From Zymoseptoria tritici IPO323 (taxonomy: Eukaryota > Ascomycota > Dothideomycetes > Mycosphaerellales > Mycosphaerellaceae), in contig NC_018218.1 of assembly GCF_000219625.1 (NCBI RefSeq), positions 5,642,001 through 5,706,000 of the forward strand: a stretch of 64,000 nucleotides of DNA, read 5' to 3'. The notes under the pieces were generated by a model. The model made no database searches. It was not told the DNA's origin and saw only the letters and a list, made by a program, of their open reading frames with translations. The position numbers were made by a program, and so were the translations under genes. Shown piece after piece: positions 52,344-63,575 of the stretch. Each line of letters begins with the position of its first letter. The stretch's first letter is position 1.

Positions 52344-54673
52344 TCACGGCAGCAGATCAGATGGGTCCGGATATCTCAAATCTGCTTTTTGCTCGAGGAA
52401 AGCCATCCAATTTTTGAGAAACTTCGAGCCCCTAGATTATTGTGAAACGTCAGTCTGGTCGCACATGAGCATGGATGGCTTCGACCACATCGTCGGGACG
52501 CTCGCATCTCAAACAACATGACTGGTGAAGTCGAGACTCACCTGCAAATTGTCTCGGAGTCCCCAATCACAACGAGCGCCCGCTTCGGTCGAGTCATTGC
52601 AACTGGAGAAATCTGTCAGTTCGGTGGTGCAGCAAACCCTTGCAAGAATTGACCATTACTCACCGTTGAGCCTCCTTTTCTCCGCCAGGAACCCGACTTC
52701 ATGTTCCGGATTGCTGCGGACAAGACTGACAATTACAGCTTCCTTCTCACGGCCCTGAAAACCGTCCACGCTTTCAAGCTCGATTCCCGGGTACCGGTCT
52801 TTCAACATCTGTGATAGAAGAGCAAGCTGGCCATTGTAAGGCGTGATGATGGCAATGTCTTCGGCTTTTACGCCAGCCTCGATCAAGCTCTTGACGTGCA
52901 GTTGCGCGATTCCAGCTTCATATTCGTTGACTTTGCTCTCTGCCAGCAGGCTTGACTTTCCTTTTGCGCCGCTGTTGTCGTCTTCTGTTTTCTCGGGAAA
53001 GTCACCGCCAGCAGTGTCGTAGAATACCACGGGCTCAGAGGTGTCGTCTGTTTTTCGGACTTCGTATGGCAGATCGTGGAGGAGCCGTGCTTTGACGGCT
53101 TCTGCTGCGATGAGTTTGCCTTCATACAGAGCTTCGGACGGGTACTGCATGATCAGATCGTGCATTCGATATTGTGTTGTGAGCATGCGCTTGATTTTGC
53201 TGCCGTGCAGGGCAAGCAGACGGTCAAAGAGAGTTGTCTCAAGCTTGACGTGGTCTTCCTTCGCAACCTTCTTGTCCTCCATGGACAGCTCTGCAACGCC
53301 TTCTGTGGCATTTTCGACCTTGGTCGAAGTCTTCTTGGCAGTCTTGCTGTTCAGTGATTTGATGGTCGGAGGCAATTGAAGGTGGTCGCCAGCGAGAATT
53401 AGCTTGCTGGCGCCGCTGCTCAACACTGGAATCCAGCATTGAGCCTCCAATGCTTGACTTGCCTCGTCCACGATCACCACGTCGAATTGCTGGTCTTTGA
53501 GTTGATAGCCTCCAGAGCCATGCAAAGTCGACAGCACGACTCCACTGCCACGGAGGAGATCACTCACCACGCGACCTTCGCGCTGTCGATACTCTTTGCG
53601 TAGATCTTTGAGCTCGCCGTAGATGACTCTCCTCTCGCGACCGTTCCTCGTCTTCCGTATGGATGCCTGCTTAGCGTCCATTTCGTTCCTCACATCGGTG
53701 ACAATTGCGGCAGCGTCACTCGTCCGCGATAGATACTCCATGCTGTGACTGAGGACGCCTGGAAGTAGCCGCGCAGGATGTCCGAGACGGACCATGTTGA
53801 CTTTGTGTGGTGCCAACCTCTCGACGATGTTGTCGACACTGATATTGCTGGGACCGCAAACAAGCAGACGCAATTTCAGCTTCACCATCTGCAAGATGAG
53901 CTCGATCAAGGTATGGGTCTTGCCAGTTCCTGGTGGACCGTGTATCAATGCAACTTCTCGACTGGCAAGCGCAAACTGGATGGCATCCTTTTGACTATCA
54001 TTCAAGGTTGGATCGTTCCACTCAATCGCAGCTTTCAAGTCAGACTCGGAAATTGGTGTAGGAGAAGAGTGACCAAAGAGAACTTGTGTGAGGATGCTGT
54101 GCTCGGAAGGTTGCATCTTTTGCAGTCGTGTCATGGTTTGACTCAACCTCTTGTGCGTGACATCGTTGGCCAACTTCACACTGTGTGTATGACGAGAATC
54201 AGCGAAATGAAATGGACTTACCGTTCCTGGAGATTTACGTACAGCCATAGCTTACCGTTGGGCACGTCTACGTCTTCCTTATCCAAGGCCACGGTGATGT
54301 TCGTTCTATTTGTCCGTGTGATAACTCCCTCTGCGCCTCTTTTTTCCATTCCCTCTCGCTCTTTCTTCTTTTCCGCGCCTTTGGGCTGCTCGGCCACGGC
54401 GCAGATGTCGCCCACGCGCAAGCCATGTTCTGGAATCTCGTCCGAGTCGGACGCGACTGCAGGATCCAGGGCGAGTTCCAGAAGAGTTTTCCCGCCGAAT
54501 CCGGTCCTCTGTGACGATACCGTCAGGTTGAGGACCGCGAGTCCGGCGCGTTGGAGTGATACAGGCGCGTGGGTCGAAGTCAAGAGCTGCGTCTCAGCAA
54601 GTTCTGAGTCCAGCTCATTCTGCAGCAGCGATAGCTGACTGGCCGCGAAGGCTGGAATGTCCGTTGACTTCAT
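52344..54673 (-). CDS. HCS1: SF1B DNA/RNA helicase, Hcs1/SMUBP2-like
   Basis: Exons 54673-54222, 54180-52664, 52602-52542 and 52431-52344 give 705 residues; the introns are 41, 61 and 110 nt. The last two small exons restore the helicase end motif (MTRPKRALVVIGDSETI) and the family's C-terminus (SKFLKNWMAFLEQKADLRYPD). The N-terminal 190 residues form the UPF1-type beta-barrel part (HGLRVGDICAVAEQ, GVITRTNRTNITVAL). Helicase motifs follow in order: Walker A GPPGTGKTHTL, motif II VIVDEASQA, motif III LAGDHLQLPP, TQYRMH, and VDGFQGREKEAVIVSLVRSN. Yeast Hcs1 is DNA helicase A, associated with polymerase alpha; human IGHMBP2 is the relative with translation links. R3H and zinc-finger domains of animal SMUBP2 are absent. 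Confidence 0.93.
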
Positions 54674-55049
54674 ATCTCGACTACGGCATGTGTGGAGGAA
54701 CAAAGTAAAGTGCTTGTATGTGATGGAAGAAGTGTTGATGGATGGTCCTTGGCGTCTGTCTGGCGTCATCCAAGCAAGCTTCCACCGATGTCGCTGCTTG
54801 GTGAATGACAGGCATCAGTTCGGGAACATCAAAAACAGCATGACCTCGTGAGATTCCTTCTTCCCAATACACTCATCTTGGGCTCCTCGGGACAAATCCG
54901 CTCACGAATGGAAGATCGTATAGGCGACGCCTGCACATGAGAGCATCTGTTATTCTTGGAGAAGCTCCAGGCTTGTCTTGCCGGATCGGGAAGGAACTCA
55001 GAATGCCAATCAATACTTGAACGACTGCACCGGACTAAAGTCAAGAGCT
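54674..55049. other. Divergent intergenic region
   Basis: Between the helicase gene (minus) and the 2EXR-like gene (plus). Nothing recognised. Confidence 0.5.
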
Positions 55050-55616
55050 ATGAATTCAAACCTCGGGGTGCTGGCCAGGCTCCCTGCAGAAATTCGGACT
55101 CTTGTCTTCGAATTTACTGTCTCCGCCGAGCAACTCATGACTTTCCGTCTGGACACATTTCAACGAGAGTACTACGTTCCGGCCACGCAACCCGCGCTGA
55201 CCCGTGTGAGTCGACGCGTTCGATCCGAGAGCCTTCCGCTATTCTACGAGTGCAACGACTTTGTCCTACACACAGAGTCTCCGCAGACTCTGGACGCACG
55301 CAAATGGCTGGAACACTACAAGACCTACCTACCACTGTTGAGGACGGTATCGCTCTGGGTGCGACATGTTCCGGCTGGAGCGTTCCAGTTCACCATCAAG
55401 CGTGCGAAAAGGCATTGCCCATGGAAAGTGGACGACTCGTGGAAGTGGATTACCGTCGTGCGCAAGCCTTCTGAGCTGGCCAGGGACGCTGATTTCGTGC
55501 TCGAGAAGCTTCGAGAGCTGATATTGACGATGTCGGACCGCGATGCAGGTCCGGAGGACTACTTCGACATGATGTTGGAACTGAGGAAGGCGTACGTGAA
55601 GATGAAAACTGGTTGA
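55050..55616 (+). CDS. Fungal 2EXR/F-box-like protein
   Basis: Single exon, 188 residues from the ATG at 55050; an in-frame ATG at 54978 would add 24 residues of no recognisable kind. The start LGVLARLPAEIRTLVFEFTV is the F-box-like motif of the fungal 2EXR group, followed by PALTRVSRRVRSESLPLFYECNDFVLH, the second signature of these proteins (conserved R-xxxE-x-LPxxY). The C-terminal half is helical with no known domain. Many fungal genomes hold dozens of such proteins; their functions are largely unknown, with a ubiquitin-ligase adaptor role inferred for some. Not adjacent to other members here. Confidence 0.82.
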   Translation: MNSNLGVLARLPAEIRTLVFEFTVSAEQLMTFRLDTFQREYYVPATQPALTRVSRRVRSESLPLFYECNDFVLHTESPQTLDARKWLEHYKTYLPLLRTVSLWVRHVPAGAFQFTIKRAKRHCPWKVDDSWKWITVVRKPSELARDADFVLEKLRELILTMSDRDAGPEDYFDMMLELRKAYVKMKTG

Positions 55617-55671
55617 TTATCGGCTGAAACGTCTATACTGGGTCGGCACCTCTGCGCTACAAATCCCCGGC

Positions 55672-56573
55672 TCATCCACTGTAGCTCGAGAACCACTTGC
55701 TGAACCACGCCACAGCCTGTGCCTCAGCTTTCTTGCCCTGCGCGGCTTCATGGGTATCGTCCTCATCTGCTCTCACAGCAAATCCATGATGAGCGCCGTC
55801 ATACATTACAAACTCAAATTCCACACCTTGGTCTTTCGACTTCGCAGTCTTAGCGGTCAGAATCTCCTTGGTCTGCTTCGCACTCTCAGGAGACATCTGC
55901 GGATCGATCTCAGGTGCAGCGACCGCATACGGCAGAACGACCTTTTCAATATCATTCGGGTACGTCAACATCGAAGGATGAGCGGTGAACCCGCAGACAA
56001 TCAAATCGCTTCCGTCTTGGGCTTTGACCTCGTTGCTGCAGAGCTTCGTAACCCACAGTCCTCCCCAGCAGAACCCAGCGACGCCGACGGGTAAGTCTTT
56101 CGCTTCGTTCTTGTTGACTGCTTCGAGGAAGTTGTAGATCTTTGGGCCTGCGACTGACTGGCGGCAGGAAATGAGAAAGGGGACGAAATAGCGGGCGAGA
56201 GTGAAGAAGTGGGTGATCTTCCATAGTTGGAAGCCCGGTTCGCTCACGACTTTGAGGGAGGTCAGGGCTTCAATAGGGAAACCGCAGCCTAGATCATGTC
56301 AGCACGTGGAATGCAGTGGATCGACAGTATGATCGTACCAGCTTGAAACTCAGGCAACAGCACTTTGAAGCCATTCTTTGCGTAGTCGTCCGCCAAGATC
56401 CGATTATTCGGCAACTCCCAGCCGAACGCATCCGGAATGATCACGATCACGCCTTTGGAAGATCCGTTGGGAGCATCGGCAATGTAGCAGTCGAGTCCGT
56501 GAACCTTCTCGACACGACCTGTCGGCGTGCCAGTGTGCAGCGAGCCTGTCGCGCAGCAAGATTTGAGTGACAT
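55672..56573 (-). CDS. Dienelactone hydrolase-family protein
   Basis: Exons 56573-56339 and 56288-55672 (50-nt GT-AG intron) give 283 residues. The start MSLKSCCATGSLHTGTPTGRVEKVHGLDCYIA is typical of fungal members. Core alpha/beta hydrolase marks: VIVIIPDAFGWELPNNRILADDYA, the nucleophile elbow GFCWGG with C152 in place of Ser, and the catalytic His in MYDGAHHGFAVR near the end, with the Asp about 40-50 residues earlier. Such enzymes hydrolyse dienelactones and related esters in aromatic degradation; many fungal copies are general carboxylesterases of unknown substrate. No signal peptide, so cytosolic. Divergent from the fRMsr gene with about 250 bp between starts. Confidence 0.92.
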
Positions 56574-56821
56574 GGCGAGCTTGTTGATGAAGACAGAAGA
56601 GATTCCTCGAGAGTTGATGAAGCTGACAGGGCTTGGGACGTTCAGGATGATATAGTGCAGGCGTCGGAGTCGGAGCCGGTCGATCTGTTTAGCCGGACCG
56701 GGCTTTTGGGATGCCACCGGGACTTCCGTTCCGAACAGGTTGCTGGCTTCGACACATTTTCCAGACAGAAAGCATTTTGGCATTGGCCTCTGATTGAAGC
56801 GCCGCAGCGAGCCCCTCTGAT

Positions 56822-57611
56822 ATGGTGATTCTTCCACGACCTCCAATACCGGTACAAGTCTGATTTCCGAAAGGTTCACGCCGATTCTTCAAATTTTGCC
56901 AATGGCGTGACGAAAAGAGAAGCATATGATCAAGTAATTGAACAAGCGAAAGCGCTTTTCGATGGTCAACAGAATTGGGTAGGGCGAATCGATCGTTCGG
57001 AAAGTTTAGAGCATGAGGACTGATTCGGATCGCAGGTCTGGTAAGATTCGACGATTGAACACGGCCAATGTCATCTCTGACATGGACTCAGCAACACTGC
57101 GAACGCCGCCAGCTTACTATGGCACGCCTACCATGCCCTACCATCGCCTAGCAACAAAGTGAACTGGTCAGGTTTCTATGTGGCAGATCCGAGGAAGCAG
57201 AATCAGCTCATACTTGGTCCTTTCCAAGGCAAGGTGAGATTTCGTCTTTGGCCCATGCTGGGAGACCACCGTGCTGACGTGCTCAGGTCGCTTGTCAGAC
57301 CATCAGCTTTGGCAAAGGAGTCTGCGGTGCTGCTGCGAAGACAGGCAAGACTCAGCTTGTGCCTGATGTCGAAAGGTTTCCAGGTCACATTGCTTGTGAT
57401 GGAGCTTCGAAGAGTGAAATTGTTGTGCCCATCGTGAAGGATGGAAAGGTAGCAGAGACGCGCCCGATGAAGGTGATACAAGCTGACGTCTTTCCAACAG
57501 GTCGTGGCCATAATAGACATAGATTGTGCAGTCGAGAACGGCTTCGACGAGGAAGATCAATTGAAGCTGGAAGAGCTTGCGGACGTTCTCGGTCAAGGAT
57601 GCAACTGGTAG
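56822..57611 (+). CDS. Free methionine-R-sulfoxide reductase (GAF domain), with micro-exons
   Basis: Six coding exons: 56822-56824 (ATG only), 56874-56978, 57036-57040 (5 nt), 57092-57233, 57287-57448 and 57501-57611, all with GT-AG introns of 49-57 nt, give 175 residues. Protein: VHADSSNFANGVTKREAYDQ, then NWVCNTANAASLLWHAY, VNWSGFYVADPRKQNQLILG, CQTISFGKGVCGAAA, HIACDGASKSEIVVPIV and VVAIIDIDCAVENGFDEED. This is the GAF-fold fRMsr family (yeast YKL069W), with the three conserved Cys of the CQTI, GVCG and IACDG motifs. It reduces free methionine-R-sulfoxide in oxidative stress. The 5-nt exon encodes the VC of NWVCN; without it the frame breaks. The ATG-only first exon is the least certain join. 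No single long frame reveals this gene. Confidence 0.88.
57036..57040 (+). other. 5-nt microexon (GTCTG) of the fRMsr gene
   Basis: Flanked by CGCAG on the left and GTAAGA on the right. Its inclusion joins NW to CNTAN with the expected Val-Cys and restores phase. Confidence 0.75.
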
Positions 57612-58197
57612 AGCTGGTTCCTCTGCGCACTCACGCATTGGATGCCTAGATCGAAAGCGACTCTTCCACACGTGGATCGCCTACGTTGTTTTCAGCAAGC
57701 TGCTACTGTAGGAAGACAGTCACAGCATGTAAAATATACACATGCAGTCCCAGCACTTTTGCTGCTTGCAAACCCATGTCGTTGGATGTGGCTGACCGAA
57801 TCCTTCACGACGCAATCATCGTCACGTTCTGAGGCCGCTCATTTCCTTCGTTCCATACCCCCTATCAACATGTACTTGTCCACAAGCCAGACATCACACT
57901 GAAGCGACATCAACAAAGCATTGAAGACAATCGCCTAAGCGGATACGCGCGACCGCTGGCCTCCAAACCCTGAAGAAACGTCATCGGACAGTGACGATGT
58001 TCGAGTTTACTCCGAGATTTTGGACTGCCGGATCATCACCGTCCATCAAGCTCTGGTTCGAACCATTGCATTTCTAAGCATGTAGAAACGAGGCTAGGTC
58101 AAAGGCGCGTCTTTTTCATCGTTCCTATATTATCCAAACCTCTGTCCGCAGCGAAACCCTCTCCTACCACACCATCATTCCAGTCACAACACGCACA
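57612..58197. other. Intergenic
   Basis: Between the fRMsr and OYE-like genes. Nothing recognised. Confidence 0.5.
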
Positions 58198-59691
58198 ATG
58201 TCTTCATCACCACGATTCCAGTCCGACGATGTCGACGCTTCGGTCTTGGGCAAGCCGCTCAAGTTCGAATTCAGTGGGAAGACTGCTCCGAACCGGTTCC
58301 TCAAGGGTGCGATGACCGAGAGAATCTCTTCATGGGACCCCAAGAACTTTGAGGCTCGTGGCATTCCATCGAAGAACCTGGTCAATGTCTACAAGCGTTG
58401 GGGCGAGGGCGGACTCGGTCTCATCCTTAGCGGAAACATCATGATCGAATATGACCATTTGGAGGCAGCCGGTACGTGATCACTGGATAGCAGGCATATG
58501 GCTTTGGGCCGCACATGAAATCGATGATTGAGATATGGGCTGACTTCCCCATCCCCTCACAGGCAACCCCATCATTCCCCGAGACGCACCATACGAAGGC
58601 GAGCGATTCGAGCGATTCAAGGAAATGGCAACTGAGGGCAAAAAGCACGGAATGCTGATGGTGGGACAAGTTTCACACCCAGGCAGACAAGTCGAGGAAC
58701 GAATCCAGAAGAACCCTGTCTCAGCGAGCGACGTTCAGTTGGAAGGCGAGATCATGGGCATGCACTTTGCCAAGCCACACGCTGCCACCGAGGAAGAGCT
58801 CAAAGGTTTCGTTGAGGGATGGGCACACGCTGCGGAGTACCTCGAGAAGGGTGGATGGGACGGCATTCAGTTGCACGGCGCTCACGGCTACCTCCTCGCA
58901 CAATTCCTCTCACCGACCACAAACAAGCGGACGGACAAGTACGGCGGCTCGCTCGAGAACCGTGCTCGCCTGATTCTCGAGATTGCACAGGAGATCCGCA
59001 AGCGTACCAAGCCCGACTTCATCGTCGGCATCAAGTTGAACTCGGTCGAGTTTCAGGACAAGGGCTTCAACACTGAAGAGGCCAAGGAGCTCTGTTCGCT
59101 GCTTGAGCAGAACAAGTTCGACTTTGTCGAGTTGTCGGGTGGAACTTATGAGAAGCTCGCTTTCGCTCACCAGCGCGAGAGCACGAAGAAGCGTGAGGCG
59201 TTCTTCCTCGAGTTCGCGGAGACAATCGCGCCGGTGCTTACCAAGACGAAGACATACGTGACTGGTGGTCTCAAGACTGGTAAGTTTTGAACCTCAAGAA
59301 GACTTTCACCGAGCCATGCTGACTTTCCTGTTTAGTCGGTGCTATGGTCAGCGCTCTCGACGTGGTCAACGGAGTTGGTCTTGCGCGACCTGTATGCCAG
59401 GAGCCACACCTTTGCAAGGACATTCTTGATGGGAAAGTCAAGGGCGCGATCCTGCAAAAGCTGGACCAGGATAACTTTGGCCTGACGAACGTTGCGGCTG
59501 GAACACAGATCCGACAAGTCGGCAAGGACCAGGAGCCCATCGACCTGTCGCAAGACGACAACGTTGATGCTTTCATGAAAGATATGGGATCGTGGGGCGA
59601 GAAGATGGCGAAGGATAGTGCGATGCAGAACTATGGCTATGTCGACATCGCGAGCGCTGCTGCGGTTCCATACGGCACTGCTTCGGCTTGA
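58198..59691 (+). CDS. NADH:flavin oxidoreductase, old-yellow-enzyme-like
   Basis: Exons 58198-58471, 58563-59279 and 59336-59691 (introns 91 and 56 nt) give 448 residues. TIM-barrel flavoprotein marks: KTAPNRFLKGAMTE at the first strand, HGMLMVGQVSHPGRQ, then WDGIQLHGAHGYLLAQFLSPTTNKRTDKYGGSLENRARL, which is the family signature with the His pair and the active-site Tyr region, followed by VGIKLNSVEF and the phosphate-binding TGGLKTVGAMVSAL across the last intron. It resembles fungal NADH oxidase-type (YqjM-like class) enzymes rather than classic OYE2. It uses FMN to reduce activated alkenes; the natural substrate is unknown. Cytosolic, no targeting signal. Confidence 0.93.
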
Positions 59692-60134
59692 AGTGTTTGA
59701 GGACGAATTGCGACGGTACGAACAGACACGGTCTCGAATAGAATGTAAATGATCACTCGGTATCAACATAACATCCTATCGTACGATGTGTTGGTACTTG
59801 CCGCCAAGCGAAATAGCACTCGCGCTTTCCGCGTTGTAGTCCGCCGTACAAACTCGACCTCTGCCCTTACCAAGCAAGGCATTCCTTCACACCAATATTG
59901 TCGAGACAATCGATATGGCATTGTCGCATCGTCTGATCTCTTGCACGGCTCAATGGACCTCAGTGATCGCTACAGTACCGCCTTACTACCCGCCGAACGC
60001 TCGCGATGATGCCAATTGAAGGAACGCACAGGCCTGGAAACAACACTTCACTGAACGAACCACCTTGAAAGCATCACAAGTCAGGGGCATATCCATGGAA
60101 TCGAGCCTCGCATTGAGCGAAATCATATGATAAG
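59692..60134. other. Intergenic
   Basis: Upstream of the SCAP gene. Nothing recognised. Confidence 0.5.
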
Positions 60135-63100
60135 ATGCTATGGTATCTTCTGTATCCTCTCCGAGGTACAACCTCGCCACCTCGTTTGTCCGCGAACCAT
60201 CCCGTCCGGAGAGCCTTTTATCGCCATGGAAAGACGACTGCTCAGCATTGGCTGCTCACCATGTTGGTCGCGGTCGCGATAGCTATGGCTTTCTCGTATC
60301 CGTCAGTTGCATTCCACGAAAATGCCTCCACAGGACTATCCGCGATTGCCCATCAAGTTTGGACGACCGCTAAGCCTCTCGAGGACGGCCATTCCGCGGT
60401 CGATGTCGAGATGCGTCAAATCTGGATTCACGGCTCCTTCATGAACGCGTTGGACAAGAGTGTTCTTAAGCAGGCGCTGAGGATTCAGCAGAGCCTGGTC
60501 GGCGATGAGCCTTCGAGCAGTATTGCTGATGCAAGTCATGTCGAGGCGCGACCAGACGTCCTCGATAGAGGATATCATTCTCCGTTGATGTACTGGAACG
60601 ATTCCGAGTCGATCATTGATGCCGATGCCAATGTACTGAAGACGATCAACGAGCAGAAATATGCATTGACCTCGCTCGGTGTCTCCCTTCGTCCAGCTAC
60701 TGTTCTCGCTGGGAAGAAGTTCGACAAGGATGTGGTCATCGCCGCCGATGCGCTTGTCATTACTCTCATGAATCACTTTGAAGACGACGCAGGCAAGGAA
60801 TGGCACGTCAAATTGCAAAACTTGAAGCAAGCCGTCTGCCAGGACTGTCTTCTTTTCCCGGGCAACGGCCAGATGGAGAATGACAGAGTATACGAGCTCA
60901 GTCTCAAGCCTCTAAGTCTGCGAGAACACTCCGCGCTCGCTCTGGCATATGGCTGCATGGCACTCTACGTCCTGATCAGCCTTCGCAGGATGAGAGCGTT
61001 CCACAGCCGATTCGGTCTGGTCGTCACGGCCATCACACAAATGACCTGCTCCATTCTCGCCAGCTTTACGATCTGTGGTATTCTGAAGATCAACTTGTCG
61101 ACGATCCCACACAACGCATACCCATTTGTCGTGCTGGTGTTCGGTGTGGAGAACATGTTCCGACTGATTAATGCTGTCCTCGCTTATCCACCTACCATGG
61201 CGACCGATAATAGAGTGGCAAACGCTTTGGGGGACATTGGACCGATCTCCGTTGCTGCTGCGGTGCAAAACATGATCATACTCTCGATGTTGTCGACTGT
61301 GGTGACACCTGGAGTTGCTGCTTTCTGCGCCTTCGCAGCAATCGCGACACTATTCGATGCCTTCTTCTTGCTCACATTCTTCGTCGCCGTTCTAAATGTA
61401 GACATACACCGCCTCGAACTCCAGGATGCGCTTGCTGCAAGGCACAATCAATCTCGGACTGGGCATCGTCGACGACCATCACCCTCGAAGAACACCTGGT
61501 TCGATGCTTTGGTACACGGGAAGCTGCCTTTTAGCACCCGCATGGCTGGCACAGTTGTCACCACAACATTCATCTTGTCACTGAATTACCATTTCTCGGA
61601 ATATCACGACCACAGCACGAATCTGCGTCAGCTTCTGGGACTTGAACGCGGGCAACCTCCAATTTCTGCCGGCACGGACCCATTTCCCGCTCCTCCTATG
61701 AATGCAACGTTGAGTCCTGGCGAGTGGATGCGCATGCAGGAGCTTGAGACAGCAAAAGAGGTCATCAAGCTTGCGAAACCTGGCGCAAATAGTCTGGTGG
61801 TCCGCGTCTTCGCACCGCTGATCATTGTCCTCGGCGGTTCCGACCGATCGGGCGCATCAGCCGCAGACGAAACACTGACATATGCTCTCCAGAGGTTTGC
61901 CAAGTATCACCTCTACCCGGTCGCAGTCGCTGTTGTTTTCATCGTCGCTTTCGTGTTCATATTGATGAACTTCTTGCTATACAATCAAGCGGGAGACGAG
62001 GATCATGACATTGCTTTGGAACAGATGGAGGATCAGTTGACCGTGCAGCATGTCGCGCTCCCGCACAAGCTCGATATTGTGAAGTTGGTCAAGAGTCGTG
62101 GAGGACACTTCGTCAGCGTTGGCTTGGACCGCACGATCGCCATCTCCGTCATGGACAAAACGCAGCAGACGCACCGAATCATCTCAGTTCCGTCAAATGT
62201 GACTGGCAACATCATGTGGCCGGTCCGTCATGTAACTATCGACGACAATGGCGAGTGGATTGCCTGCCATGGCGCCGATGATCGAGTGCTTGTATACAAC
62301 TCTGCTACTGGATCATTCTTGTCCAGGGTGATACAGTACCCGGACGACCATCCTGCCTTGATCTTTAGCTTCGTGCCATTGCCAGTCACCGGAGGATCGA
62401 AATTGCACCTGATCGTATTGAGCTCCGCAGGAAGATTGGCTCAGTCGTGTTTGGAGGACGGAACCTCGAGCGGGGCCGACCTGTCGACGATCTCGCTTGT
62501 GGGAGCATCGACATTCGAAAGCGCTGCGAACGGCCGGAGAATTTACACGATAACGGAAGACGGCAGAGCAGTATCTTTTGCGTGGAACGGCGGCAACTGG
62601 GTTCACTCAGCTTCTCAGGAAATGCAGACGCATGCTGCCCAGGACAGAGGTGGTCCTGTCAGTCTTCAGCTGAACACCGAAATCGACACGGAATTTCTGA
62701 TCGTCACAACTTCCAAGTCGGCGCTGTTCTTGGACAGTACCACGCTAGGTCACATTACACGATTCGACTTTAAGTTTGACGTCGTTGACCCCGAAGCGAT
62801 CAACGACAGACTCTTCGTAGAAGATCCACGGACCTGCCAAGGTTGTGGGAACATATCCATGCGACGAGTCGCCTGGCCCAGCGAATCAACCAAGACAGGA
62901 TGGTGCAATCTCTATATCATGACTTCCGGCGAGAACAATACAGCCTACATGTGCCTCTCCGACAGCACTTCGGTATGCAGATCCGTGGGCGGTGTGATCA
63001 GAGATAGACTCGACATGAGCAAGCCGGACAGGAGAATGACTTCGCATTGCAGAGCCCTCGGCAGCGCTATCAGGGCGAAGCTCATCTGCACTATGCCAGG

Positions 63101-63575
63101 TACTTGGGCAATGGTCGACTCGCAAACCATCTTGGGTATACGTCGACGCCAGCATGACAACGAAGCACCCTCTACTAGCAGCACCGCTACAACCGGAAGA
63201 GGATTATCGACATCCCAGCCAAGACAGCGTCGCAATGCACGATCCACTAGCCACGATCAAGAGGCTCAGGACGAGCGTTGGGAAGTCTTCAAGCTCTCAC
63301 CCAACGGCACCGACGATGAAATCGAGACCCTTGACCTACCCAACACCTCTGATGGAGCCACCGTCACCGGCGAGGACTCTGCGCTGTACGTCATCAATCC
63401 AGGCCCGATTGTGGCTCTAGACTCCCAAGCCGTCGCAGTGGCTTTTGGCAACACGATCAAGGTCATTCGTGTCGCGAGGCGAAGCGCCCTATCCAGACGC
63501 TCGGTTGCGGAAGGGCTTGAACCATGGGCCTCCGACGCGATGGCCAGTGGCACTGATGAGAGGAGAGGAAGATGA
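60135..63575 (+). CDS. SREBP cleavage-activating protein (SCAP) homologue
   Basis: Single exon, 1,146 residues. N-terminus MLWYLLYPLRGTTSPPRLSANHPVRRAFYRHG followed by the first membrane helix (WLLTMLVAVAIAMAFSY). After a luminal loop comes the sterol-sensing domain, about residues 265-425, with the hallmark HNAYPFVVLVFGVENMFRLINAV and VAAAVQNMIILSMLSTVVTPGVAAFCAF. Further membrane spans lie near 465 and 600. The C-terminal half, from about 640, is a WD40-like propeller (DRTIAISVMDKTQQTHRII, NGEWIACHGADDRVLVYNSATGSF). In fungi SCAP escorts SREBP from ER to Golgi when sterol or oxygen is low, controlling ergosterol synthesis and hypoxia growth. Size and order match the family; no intron needed. 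Confidence 0.93.
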   Translation: MLWYLLYPLRGTTSPPRLSANHPVRRAFYRHGKTTAQHWLLTMLVAVAIAMAFSYPSVAFHENASTGLSAIAHQVWTTAKPLEDGHSAVDVEMRQIWIHGSFMNALDKSVLKQALRIQQSLVGDEPSSSIADASHVEARPDVLDRGYHSPLMYWNDSESIIDADANVLKTINEQKYALTSLGVSLRPATVLAGKKFDKDVVIAADALVITLMNHFEDDAGKEWHVKLQNLKQAVCQDCLLFPGNGQMENDRVYELSLKPLSLREHSALALAYGCMALYVLISLRRMRAFHSRFGLVVTAITQMTCSILASFTICGILKINLSTIPHNAYPFVVLVFGVENMFRLINAVLAYPPTMATDNRVANALGDIGPISVAAAVQNMIILSMLSTVVTPGVAAFCAFAAIATLFDAFFLLTFFVAVLNVDIHRLELQDALAARHNQSRTGHRRRPSPSKNTWFDALVHGKLPFSTRMAGTVVTTTFILSLNYHFSEYHDHSTNLRQLLGLERGQPPISAGTDPFPAPPMNATLSPGEWMRMQELETAKEVIKLAKPGANSLVVRVFAPLIIVLGGSDRSGASAADETLTYALQRFAKYHLYPVAVAVVFIVAFVFILMNFLLYNQAGDEDHDIALEQMEDQLTVQHVALPHKLDIVKLVKSRGGHFVSVGLDRTIAISVMDKTQQTHRIISVPSNVTGNIMWPVRHVTIDDNGEWIACHGADDRVLVYNSATGSFLSRVIQYPDDHPALIFSFVPLPVTGGSKLHLIVLSSAGRLAQSCLEDGTSSGADLSTISLVGASTFESAANGRRIYTITEDGRAVSFAWNGGNWVHSASQEMQTHAAQDRGGPVSLQLNTEIDTEFLIVTTSKSALFLDSTTLGHITRFDFKFDVVDPEAINDRLFVEDPRTCQGCGNISMRRVAWPSESTKTGWCNLYIMTSGENNTAYMCLSDSTSVCRSVGGVIRDRLDMSKPDRRMTSHCRALGSAIRAKLICTMPGTWAMVDSQTILGIRRRQHDNEAPSTSSTATTGRGLSTSQPRQRRNARSTSHDQEAQDERWEVFKLSPNGTDDEIETLDLPNTSDGATVTGEDSALYVINPGPIVALDSQAVAVAFGNTIKVIRVARRSALSRRSVAEGLEPWASDAMASGTDERRGR

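Noticed and set aside
58040..58070. GGTTCGAACC motif as a possible tRNA T-arm
   Set aside because: The bases on either side do not pair as a T stem and no other arm of a tRNA is found nearby.
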